A DNA stretch of 64,000 nucleotides from Allolobophora icterica (taxonomy: Eukaryota > Annelida > Clitellata > Crassiclitellata > Lumbricidae). The stretch's first letter is position 1. Each line of letters starts with the position of its first letter. The notes under the pieces were generated by a model. The model searched no databases, was not told the DNA's origin, and saw only the letters and a program-made list of their open reading frames with translations. Of the stretch, positions 34,901 through 47,900 are shown in pieces. The position numbers and the translations under genes are program-made. The stretch spans positions 40,211,871 through 40,275,870 of the forward strand of contig OY744611.1 in the NCBI GenBank assembly GCA_963556255.1, given 5' to 3'.

Positions 34901-37900
34901 TTTGGTCGGAGGTAGCAGCAACATCATCGGCAAAATTTTATCACTATACCCAGCATTATGATGATGATGATAATGACAGAGGTGATGATAATGACAGTTA
35001 CACAATTATACTCAATTAGATTATGGTTTTACCACAATATACCTAACGACTCGAATTTGATAACTTTTAAAAACTTAATTAATTGACCCATGATTCCTAA
35101 CAACACTACACAATGTCATATAGTCATACTTGATTAAATCTCATAAAATGATTGTAACTGAGTAAAATTCAATTCCAAACCTATTACAGGTGGTTAAATA
35201 AATTTAATAAACACATCTTTATACATGAGCATTAATTATATGCCTCGTTCATTATATGCTGATACCTAATTAATTATCAGATGATATTACCTGTGTCCAT
35301 TTTATCATGTTCACTTGTTCTCTCCACGTCCACTCCTCCTGACGACCTAAAAAGCCCCAAGTTTCTTTCAAACACCAGATTACAGTCGAGATATTAAGAC
35401 AAGTCTTTACATGACATATATGGGCAGATATTTTTCACTATCATTTCAGTATATTTGAGACAGACTTAATAAGGTACTATGTAAAGCACTATACTACATA
35501 TATTATATATACATATATGTATATATGTAACAAATGTCCATTCACATGTATTGACATATAGTTAGAAAAAGAGTTCTCAGAGAAGAGAGAGAGACAAACC
35601 GTTGTTGATGTGCATTTTCTGATGATTGCCTGGTCTTGACATATCCATCTCTTCCGATTGCGACATTTCATACCTTACAGTATTAAAGAACAAACGTAAA
35701 AAGCAGGATCGTAAAGATGCAGACACACAGTAAAAGCCAGTAATCACAAATGCAAAGCACATGCCACAAATTTACAAAGTTACGAATTTACAAATTCATA
35801 AATTGCATGTCTTACAGCTACATTTACCAGCAAAGTTCTTGGTGTCCACGAAAATACAAGCTTTATGATAAGGTATGATGAAATAAGGTAAGTTAGGTAT
35901 GATAAGGAAGGATAACATTTCCCTCAGAAGAAAGCAGGAAGGATGGAAAAGGCCTTTAAAAAAGTTGCTGTTACATGAAGAATTCTCACCTGTAAGGAGC
36001 CTCACGGAAATACAGCATAGCAAAGTCTAACATGCAGTATTTGTTAGTCGCATCTGCAAAGCTCTTTTTCAACGTATCTTGTCTGCCATCAGTTCCATGA
36101 TTAAGAAAACCAACAGTTCCCTGATTAAGAAAACCAAATCAGTTCTCTGATTACGAAAACCAAATCAGTTCTCTAATTAAGAAAACCAACCCATGCAAAT
36201 ACAGAATGTTCTCCTGCTTACAGTCATTACATTCGTCGTGATCACTGTGAAAATTATTTCTACCCTATTATTTAGGATTTTAGGGTGAATTTTAAAACAT
36301 TGGCAGAAAATAAACAGCAACACCCACTGGATGCTTTTTTTACCCCAGACCACAGTAGCACATGTTCGACGGGCTTATTTCTATGGCTTACTCCTAAGGC
36401 TAACTTCTATGGCTTATTTCTATGGCTTACTTCTATGGATTACTCCTATGGCTAACTTCCATGACTTACTTCTATGGCTTATTCCTATAGCTAACTTCTG
36501 TGGCTAACTTCTATGGCTTATTTCTATGGCTTACTTCTATAGCTTATTTCTATGACTTACTCCTATGGCTATTGGCTAACTTCTATGGCTTATTTCTATG
36601 GCTTACTTGTATGTCCTACTTCTATGGCTTATTCCGATGGCTAACTTCTATGGCTAACTCTATGGCTAACTTCTAATACGGGTAAGTCAGTTGACACTCA
36701 CTGAGACATCACATAATTTGGACATCATGTTTCATTCAGAGCGTCTTTCTCTTTAAAATTCTGATTTTACACAGCACACTTAGATTTAAACCTATAATAT
36801 ATGCAAATGGCCAGAATTGCCTAGAATAAAACATTCTTTAGTATCAGACTAAGAAATGGAAGTCAGACACCAAATTGGAAAATTACCGAAGACTGGCCCA
36901 AACTCCTGCCAGCATAATCTACTGATTTCAGACGACCTGGAATGGGAATCACATGATCAGCTGGAAAGGACCCGGATCTGCCATGAGCCAAGCCTTGCAG
37001 CCAACCTATAACAAAATAACATATTGTCTGTAAAACAAACTAGCAGCAATACAATACCAATCAATCAATCAATCATGGAATTTATATAGCGCCTCTTCAA
37101 GGGCTCTACTCAGAGGCACTCCCAAGCCAGGCCTGATCAAAGAGAAAAGTCTTCAATAGAGTGTAAAAAGAAGACGGGTGAGTACGAGGAGATAGGCGAA
37201 GGAAAGATGGTAATACAATACAACTGTATTTTGATATTGCCCTCCTTCCAAAGTTCAGAAGTGCACACGACCATACGACAGAACATCGATGGCACTGGGT
37301 TGCACCGCAGTGGCCAGAAGTAGATTCGAATCTGTGACCCTTCGGTTACAAGGCAGACAACATACCGCTACACCACTATGTCCCTCTGTGGGGTGGTACA
37401 GGCACGAGTGAGTGGAGGACTACTGCGTACACAACCCACAACCCAAATTCTGTCACTCAATCACTGCATGCACAGCGCTGTTCTAACTGTAGTTAAGTTG
37501 AGGAACAAAGATTTGCAATCTTGGAATTTAAAGACTTGTAGTAACCCCTGTGATTAATTACTTGGTTGTTAGGCGCCATTGTACCGGCAAGGCTATGTTA
37601 CAGTGCCACATAAATCGTTGTTATTATTACTGCTATTATTAATCAGTATTAACAATAATAATTAACCACAGTTACTAAACGTCTTTGAACGGACAACTTT
37701 TTTTGTAATAATACCAAGTAAGTAGCAAGCTGCTTCTAGTGTGTTTGACAATGCCAATTGTCAGCAACCATATGGCTGAAAAAAGTGAGCACAGTATTTG
37801 AATACCATGACACCCACCTGTCCACGAAATTCACAGAATTTTAGTATTTGGAAGGAAATTAATAATCATGAATGACAACCAACCTCTGTCAGTGGTAGCA

Positions 37901-40900
37901 CCCATGTTTGAAAGCTGTATTATGTCGCCTTTCTTGAAGTTCAGTTGACCTGGTATTCGTGTTAAGTGGTCTCTAGTGGCTTTGACATAAGAAGGCATCT
38001 ATCAAAGAAAATCAACAACCATTAAACCTCAAGACAGAAAGAACCGGTAACAATTGGCAACAATTGTCACCAAATCAAATTGCTTGTACTTAATGACATG
38101 TTTAAACTTGTACAGGACACAGAAGTTAATTGCGACCTATGATTCCACTTCTAGCACTTTGTTTACAGTTAGTCACAAACAGCAACAATGTGTAGTCGTT
38201 ATTTCATATTGTCTGCTTACCCACAACACATACTAGAAGTCAAGTCAATGCCAACTCCACACAAACGCCACATAGCGGATTACTGTACCACATTTCCCAT
38301 TAATACTGAATGTTAAAGAAGAAAAACCTTAACACTTTAACGATGAGCTGTACTGGCTTCCCAGTCGCTTTCAGTACGCGCTCATCATTAAAGTGTTAAA
38401 AACTACTTAAAGATTTACTGCTGTCTAACCTTCAAGTAACAACGTTAAACATATAATATGTTACGATATATGTTATTACATCAGCCTCTGTCTACAGCAA
38501 CTGGAACTGAAAGCATGCTTTATCATGCAAGATTAAAAGAAAAGTCATCTCGATATTCAAGATCTCTTCCACAAAAAACTGCAGAAACCATGTCATTCAA
38601 GAATAATACTATTGTTCATGCAGACAACTGCAGATATAATAGCAATAGAAGAACAATAACTTACCTAACCTTGCTGGGCATGGTAGACTACTGGTTACAG
38701 CGTTCGCCACCTTGTTACACAGAGAGTACAGGTTTGAGCCTTCTAAGAGATAGTTACTGTGTAGGGTCATTGAGCAAGTCCTTCACTCACAATTGCTCAG
38801 CACCACTGATTGATGTTTGGTCATTAAATAGTGGCACTTAATAAATGCATTATAATCACAATAATTAGTGGCAAACTGTTACAAACCTCTCGCTCAGCTT
38901 CCGCACAGAATGCATCAATCAGTTTCTTAATCTGATTAGCCTACAAGAAAATAATAATAACAGAAGTTCAATAAATTTATTCTTTGTAATAATTATTAAT
39001 TACACTATTTAAATATCCCTGCAACTGAGGCTGCACATTGTTGAAAATTAAGTCACAATAAGGCTGACCTCTTGATACTCACAACTATAGAATGCTCTGA
39101 GCTGTGTAACAAAAATAATAATCTAAAAACGATATTTAGTTTTATTAACTAAAAAATGCAGGAAAGAATGAACGGAGAGGTTGAAGGGACAGAATAAGAG
39201 ACTGGATGTTGGTCAATGGATACAGTAAACTGCAGGAGGAGTCCAGCATCGAGAGGAGTGGCGCCATTGGACGTATGAACCTGCCCAAGGGCAGTGAATT
39301 CGAAGAACTCAAAGAAGAACTAAAAGAATAATAAGAAACGGGGTAGTCGTACCCTGAAGGTGTAGAGAAAGACATATCTGTTTGCATAGTGTATCTGTAG
39401 CGTCTTTGCCTTTGGAACACTGACACCAGCGATGTCTTCAAACCTAACAGCAGCAAACAAAGCTAGACGGGAATTTCTAAATTTGATAAAACTTAACAAT
39501 CCCAACCGGGAATTGTTTAAACCACACAAAACTAACCAAACACGAGAGTTGTTATAAAACCTTAATTCCAATACAGACACCTAGACTACGATCTGGACTC
39601 TTGAAGCATTAATATTTGATCCAAGGTGATTGTTGATTAGGTAGTCATGGGCCAATCGTAGAAGTGCATTTCAAGCTGATTGTGATTTTGATTTGGGTTC
39701 GGGCGATGCCAATTGAAAAATTTTAAAACTGTTCTTTTCTGCTGAGGTTTGGCCGGGATTGCCTCTGATTAGTTATCTTGGGAGAGGCGCTTCATGAAAG
39801 CTCTGAATGAAGGAGTTGTGATCGATCAACCGGAAAACTTCTGCTTACAGACTCACTGACTCGACTGCACAGACAGTTCAGTAATGCTGGCCAATACAGA
39901 CGGTGGTTTTAAGAGGTACTTAGTAGGTGATATGTAAATGGTCTCAATACATGCGCATATCATTCTTCAAGGTTTAATCTGCTGTTCTTCTACCTGATGG
40001 TCTCAACAATGCTGAGAACATCGTCTGTCGGAGTTTTCTGCCGACTCAGCAGACGAATTCCAGAATGACTGATCCCTAATAGCTGAACGGAAGGAAGACG
40101 TTTTCCTCCCTGATTCAAACATAAACACAAAAAATTTAGCTACAGTTACAACAAAAGAGAAAAGTTGTCCTGCTGCTGTCAGGATTATCATTCAACCAGG
40201 ACTACATTAACATGGATTTTTTATTTAATCTCTAAAGAACTACATCTATTTGTATACTATGTAGCACCTTTTAAATACTCCTAAATATATCCTACCCTTA
40301 TTAGCCTAAAAGACATCAAAGCCCAAGATGAACAAAAGTTTGCAAGAAGCTAATTTCGCGTTTGAGTTGATACCGTGAAGAAACATTCTACAAATCTTGT
40401 ATCATAATAAGTTACAATACAATTATGTACATTTCACATGCCATAACTGTAGGCTGAATCAAGGTTGCAGAAATTAAATAACTCAGTTATGGCATGAGAA
40501 ATCAACATAATCTCATGGTAAGCCACAGGGCACCCATTATTTAAGGCTCATGATTTGCCAAACACAAAGAATGGACACTCGGACTGATGTTCTATATCAA
40601 AGCGCTCAGCTAGTTTGAGGATGTTGCTAGTATGGCTGAGTTTTTGTTCAAGTGAACACGAATTCCTGCCATACATACTGAGACGGCAAAGATCCGACTG
40701 AAGTAGAAAGGCCAATTCTTTGCAGTTTCAATAACAGACATCTTGCCCGACTCATTCTCAGCGTTGTTTTGGAAACGACTATTGTTCCTTTCAAAGTCAT
40801 CTGTGTAATGAAAAAGAAATGTGAAACTGTTAAAACCAACTGCATAATGGAAAGTTTGCACCTAAATCTGATGATTACAAATTCAATGTAAAATAGCATT

Positions 40901-41673
40901 GCAGATAGCAAAGACGTATCTGTTTGCGTAGTGTACCTGGAGGTGCAGAGTCTCTGAGACAAGTTGCGTCGACAGAGTTGACAGATATAATATATCATCG
41001 GCCCAATATGGGATAAGTGTATCAGTATTCACTCACTGTTAAGTCAAGTGCAGCTGTACTGCATCAATCTGCAGAAAGAGAAGAGGCACTGTGAAAGAGA
41101 TAATTTCAGTGTTCCTTTTACTGTCATATTATGCCTCTTTCTCACTGTTTTTCATGCATTGTTGTTTGTCTTGTGCTAATAAAATTTACTACACTGACTT
41201 ATTACTTACTTACTGACTTATTACTAAACACTGATTACTTACTTACTCACTCACTCACTCACTTACTTACTTCCTCATTAACTTACTTACTTATGCATCA
41301 CTTTACATTTTCATACTGCTAAAGTTTTACCAAGCACAGCTCTCATGGCAGCTTTATCGTCTCTGGTGATGCGTATGCATGCATCACTGTAGACATCATC
41401 TGCAATCTGCCGGAAGATGAGGTTGATTAGCAGTGGATGGAGAGTCCGCTCCATTGGCGTAAAGACCTGAAATGAAAAACAATAACAGAAGAGTTGAAGA
41501 GGATCTGGAACAACATGGTTTTGGGTTTGAACACTGACTAACACTGAAGGCATAGCGACACATCATGCACAAGGCTACACTGGTCCGAGAGTTCCCCACA
41601 GGTGGATAGACAGTTAGCCAATTTTTCTTTCATCACGGACTTAAATCCACTACAAGGAATAATAAGTTAAATG

Positions 41674-41717
<44 letters not shown>

Positions 41718-41900
41718 AAAGATTTCTATCACGACCCATTGGATTTGGTCAGCTGTACTTGTACAGTGCTTGCCTTTGTTATGCAGAGTACGGGTTCAAG
41801 CCTCCCCCCCCAAGATGGTTACTGTGTACGGACCTTGGCAAATTGTTCACTCACAGTTGCTCAGCACCATCGATTTATGCACTGGCTCTTCATAAATGCA

Positions 41901-41975
<75 letters not shown>

Positions 41976-44900
41976 CACTACCACTACCACTACCACTACC
42001 ACTACCACTACCACTAATAATAATAATAATAATAGTTGAAGGAGATGTAACCATTCCATATGCACATTTTTGTGTCACCAGAAAATTTCTAATTACCTTA
42101 GGAATCAAATCTACCTCGGGTAAAATAATAATAATAACAGTTCCAATATGCAAACACGTGTACTACCAAATGACGTCCCATTCATTCATTCATTTACCTT
42201 GCTGATTGGTATTCGATTAGAAAAGGAAGGTTCTATGTACTCACTTCTTTTCGAACGCAAACAGTCCAGCTGTCTGTGTTGTAGGTCAGGAATGAACCTG
42301 TGCTGTGAGGATGGAGAACAGTCCGGTCAGACTGCTCTGGGTCCACAGACCGAATGTCAAATGCTTTCCTCGTCTCTTTGAAATGACCTGCGTCAACTGT
42401 ATCAACTGAAAGAGAAGGGAAACAAATCTACACTCGGCACATAGTTGCACAACATACTCTTTGGAATGAGCTTCCTCCGTTCGTTCGTTCTTCTATTCTC
42501 TCAGGTAACGTCTCTTCCTCTTACCTTTCTTAAAACTTGCTTTTCTCTCGGGGTCTCTCGCACTGGCAGCGCTTCTGAATGGCCCTCCCGCTAGAAGCGC
42601 TTTATAAATATCCGAATACAATACAATACAATACAATAACTCTACATTTCAAATGTCGTTATCTAATCTCACTACATTTCTAATGTCGTTATCTATTCTT
42701 TAATATCTGATTTTGCATACCGTTATCTAATCTAGCCAACACATTTAAAGTAAGCAAGTAGTAGATTAGGATGCCCTCCGTTAAGCAATTAAACAACAAA
42801 ACAATAAATTATTAACCTAATCCATTACACTGTGCAAATATAAACCACAACGATTAAAGTACTTCAAAATATAAAGCAGAACAGGAAGCCAAACTTAACA
42901 GACGAAGATCATTGGATATGTTTACGTATGAACAGAACCAAGCATACAGGCAAATATACGTATAAGTAGGATAGGTTTGCATGGTAAAGCAAGTAATAGT
43001 AACCTGGAATGTTTGCTGGAGGATGCGGTTTAACAATTATTGATGGACTGAGAGGAAGAGTCTGGACTGCCACTCCTACCCTCGCCTTCTGAGTCGGAAT
43101 CGGAGTTGGAATCAGAGTTGGAATCGGAGTCGGAATCGGGGTAGTCGTCTGAACTGCTTCGTCCGCTGTTGTCGGAATGTGCAACATCGGTTGCCGTGGT
43201 GTGCTTTCAAACTGCAGCCGTAGCTCCTCTTGTCGTTTCCGTACGTCGACCGCTAGTTTGTTTGCGTTCTCAACTGCTCTTGAGATGGCAGGTTGTTTCG
43301 CACGGTCAGGCAGAGGAACAGGAGGCTGGACAGGGAGACAACACAGCACATGGTTCACATTATGTGATAACTAGAAGGAGGAGGAGGAGTAGAAGAAGAA
43401 TAAGAAGGAAAGAAGAATGATGACGAGGATGAGGAGAAGAAGGAGGAGGAACAGGAGAAGGAGAAGGAGAGAGAGAAGGAGGAGTAGGAGGAGAAGGGGG
43501 AGGAGGAGGAGAAGGAGGAAGAGGAGTTAGAGAAGGAAAAGAAGAAGGAAAATGAGAAGGAGAAGAAGAGGAAGGAGGAAGAGGAGTTGGAGAAGAAGAA
43601 AGAAGAAAAAGGAGAACAGCAGTCTCTTAAGTTAATCTCAAGAGGCAGTCATAGGTTTTAAGTGCTAACAACTTAATTTTCTTAGCCTCAGCAGACGACA
43701 GAAAGTGGTCAGTCCTCTCCTTCACTGTCTGACCAAACCATCAACAGCATATGTTCAGCGTACTCATTTATAGCTCCGTTTGCTAAGGGGAGCATATGGA
43801 GCAGAAGTCTCAAAAACGTCTCCCTTCAACCCTATTTTGATGTTCACATGACACCACTGAACCCAAAAATTCGAACCCCAACATAGGGTTGACTATTGAC
43901 TAACCCTTAGACCATGACACATCAAATTTACACAGCGCCACTTCCAGAGAAACTCGCCAGAGGGACTCTCGACCTAACAAGATGAAACCACACGTTGAGG
44001 TCTCTCCTTAAACATGTTTCAGTGGCAGACTATGGGCTCTTCACTTCGCAGGTGATGACACTACCAACGAGCTAGGCATGAAACGCATATTATTATTATT
44101 AATTAGTAACTTCATTGCGCCGGTGTCTAATGCACAAGGCATCAACCGATGGCACACCAAAACCAAGCCGTAATCAGGTCAAAATCCGGAAGGTCAGTCC
44201 GTAAGACAAAGAGGCAGCCTATGGTGGATAAGCAATTTGAAAGAGGTAAGTTTCAAGTTCAGAACGAAATGACAAAAGCGACTGAGCAGAGCGGACAGAC
44301 ACAGGAAGAGAGTTCCAAAAAGTAGGTCCAGCAACTGAAACAGCTCGTTCACCAACAACAGTTCTAGATTTAGGTATAACCAGACAAAGATAATCAGATG
44401 ACCTTGTTGAATAATGATGAGTCTGGGGAGTAAGAACTGATTTTAAGTATTGTGGCTGGCCAGAATTCAAAGTTTTATAAACGATGAGCCCCAATTTGAA
44501 AATGATTCTCTGCTGAACAGGAAGCCAATGCAAGGATTTAAGAACAGGGGTAATATGTTGATATTTTGATGTATTAGTTATGGCTCTAGCCAAAGAGTTC
44601 TGCACTCTCTGCAGCTTCAGGATGTTTGCCTCATTGATACCAGTGAGAAGCGAATTACAGTAATCTAAGCGACTGGAAACCAATGCATTTGCCAGAGATA
44701 ACCTTGCAGACATGGGCACATAACATCTAATTCTGCGAATATCACGAATGAACATATATGATGCCTTACAAATACTGTTAACATGGCTGGTGAGAGACAT
44801 GGTAGAATTGAAAATGACGCCTAAATTACGAGCAGTATCAGCCAGCTCAACAATTGAGTCACCAAGTTTCAATGACTTAAGCTGACCTAAGCATATGGTA

Positions 44901-47900
44901 GAAGACCAATTCCAGTATGACAGGGTTGAATGTAATTTAGAAGTTACCATCTCAACTGCAAACCTTTTTCGGATATTCTCTGTTTACAAAAGGCTTTGGA
45001 GTCGTTTTCGCGACTTGCTGAGCAGCAGTCTGCTCAGCAGCCATCTGCTGAGCAGCAAGTATTCGCTCACTGATCCTTTGTCGGATTTCTTCGGTCGACC
45101 TTTTTGGAATGCTTGGATCGTCCATCTTTTCCTCGATCAGTAGTCGACCCACTTCGATCTCCTGTTTCTTGACCTCTTCCTGCGGCGGGGGCCACTGGAT
45201 CTTGCCAACCCTGACAGGTCGTTCGACTCCGCGGCGATCGCGTATCGTCACTGGGTGGATTCCTGGTTTGAGATTTCGTATCGATGGCGGAAGAGGAGGT
45301 GGAGGAGGTGGAATCGGAATGTAGGGAGCTGCGGCGGAGCTCGACGTAGTTGGCAACATTGAAGTGTAGTTGAGATATTGTGTAGACGTACTGTCGGAAC
45401 TCACCTCTGGCCTCAGTGGCAAGTGATTTTTTAAAGATTGTCCATCGTTTGCAGGCTGGTCTGAGTGGTCAATTACTTTTGTCTCAAACCTTACCCTCCC
45501 ACCATCGTGCCCGATTTCTGAATCATTCACAAATCTTGAACTAGTATCTGCAGGTTCGGAAATGTTTGGCCAAATAACAGAATACTGATGATCTGGCTTG
45601 GGAGAGATGGCTGCCTCCGCAGCTGGCAGCGGAGACGCAACCCGGACGTTATTGCCGTTCTGTGTAAGGGGACTGGCAGAAGACGATGTTGGGGAGAAAC
45701 GGTCGCTGTCCGATGTTGGCGCGTTCTCCTGGTGCTTCCGCAGTTCAGCTTGAAGGTTTGCTTGGAGTATCTTGTTTTGCAACTGTTGCGCTTGAAACTG
45801 CGCCTGCATTGAACTGTTCTCTGTCTGGAGATCCTTCAGTTTAGAAAAGACAACTGTTGCTTGCACATACTCTTATCAACATCAAACAGATCACCATTTG
45901 GGTGTACATGTTGGTGCGCATTTGGGTGTGCATTCTGGTGTGCATTTGGGTGTGCATTGAGTGTCAGTTTGGGTGTGCATGTGGGTGTGCATGCGAGTGT
46001 GCATGTTGGTATGCATTTGGGTGTGCATGTGGGTGTGCATTTGGGTGTGCATGTGGGTATGCATTTGGGTGTGCATGTGGGTGTGCATTTGGGTGTGCAT
46101 GTGGGAGTGCATGTGGGAGTGCATGTGGGTGTCCTGTGTGATAATGAAAACTGATTATGATATGAAAAATTTGTTCTGCAGCTGTAGTGTAATATTTGTA
46201 CATCCACCGGAAGACCTAACATCCCAGGGCTATGATCAAGTAAATTCAACGCAATTCAGTTTGATTATTTGAATAAATGCATATACTGCATTACATAAAA
46301 TAGTTGCATAGTTGCTCACAGAAATGTTTGCATAAATTCAAATGAAACTGGTTAATAAACAGAATAAATAAAATGTAAATAAAATTACTTTATAACTACA
46401 ATAAATTTTATTTTGAATATTTGATGACATGCAGTATAGACAATGAGAAAAGTGAAAAATGGACGATAACTTCATGCCTCATTAAGCAAAATTAGTGTAA
46501 TTCGATGACGATGAGTGCAGGATGGTAAATCTGAGTCTGAAGCATTTATGAAGCGTGTGTAAACAACCTGTCTAGGGTCAGTATAGGCACATTGCTCAGA
46601 ATATGTCAACCCTAATCAACCCAAATCATTGTATAATAGATCAATGCACTGCCAAACACACTGCTCTGCTGCACAAGGCATTGCCTATTCTAGCCTATTC
46701 TATTCAGCTCTGGTTGACTGAGTAATTCAGATAACTTGAAAACCTATTGAACTTTAACCTTACCTCGTTTCCTTCATCTTTGACGCCTCCTCGAATCTTA
46801 TTAGTAAGCGAAGAATCGTCTTCCAGGTCATCCACTGTTCCGTCAAGTGCCTGCTCGAACACGCTCTCCAACCACCGATCCATATCCGATATCTGATTGT
46901 CCGACACATCTACCCTGTGTCCGCTCTTTCTCTGTCGCTCAATCACCTCCTTGGAATTGTGATTCCCAGGCGAAGAATTCTGCGACGGGCCAGGGCCAGA
47001 ATGTCGGACGAATCTGTTTTGTGGTGCCTGCACCGCGTTGTGTCTCTGTTGCGCATCGGGAGGTTCAAAGTGTTGTGCCTCAGCGCCGTTGCTTCTCTGC
47101 GCGAACAAGTGAGTATCGAAAGCGGTCAGTGGTGTATCAGTATCCACATCGTAACCTGTCCGTGACATGTATCGTACGTTCATGACGCTCACCGGTGACA
47201 GTCCGTTTTGGGCGGCGACGTCGACGCGACGGTTGAGGATGTTGTTTGGAGAGGCAAAGTCGCTGTATGTCACATAGGTGCGACTGTTGCTTGGACTAGT
47301 TGTTTCTTGTATGAAGGCATCTGGTGAATCAAAGTGGATGGGCTCAGACAGTTCGCTCACGTCCAAAGGAATTATCCGGGACCGGTCCGGATCGTGTGCT
47401 CTAAATTCAAAAAGTGAGTAAGGTCAGTTTACATGGTACAGAAAAATGAGATGACAAGACAAATAATAATTGGTCTCTTTTTACAACCTGTGGTGATTTG
47501 TACTGTGGGACATTTGCAAAGATTGGGGAAGAGGGTCATAAAAATGTGATCAAATGCAGATATACACAATGCAGAAGTCCACATCTAACTTATGCGCATG
47601 CAGCTTTTTCAGTACATCCTGTGCCTTAAACAACAATTGCAGTCAGATAGACAATCTGTACTGAGTTGGACTTAATTAAGGTACCAAACTGCATAGGAGT
47701 TAGCCTTGCATGATGAAAATGGAAGCCTCATCTACTCCTTAGTATTCCACTGGTGTGCAGACGTTTGCAAAGGGGTCTAGCAATTACCAAATGTGGATAA
47801 AGACAAGGGAAAGGCTCAGAGTAAATCAGTTTTTGGTAAACGTTAATTCATAACATGCAGTATTGACCTACTGAACTATTATTGTGCTATCAAGATGCAT

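Noticed and set aside
35291..36053. Acceptor GAAAAAG|AGC as a phase-0 start for exon 36053-35990
   Set aside because: It would repair the frame, but the site is purine-rich with no polypyrimidine tract, so I left the junction unresolved.
45857..46272. Cys/Val/Trp- or His/Thr-rich ORFs in all frames
   Set aside because: They come from the 12-bp GGGTGTGCATKT minisatellite and lie in an intron.
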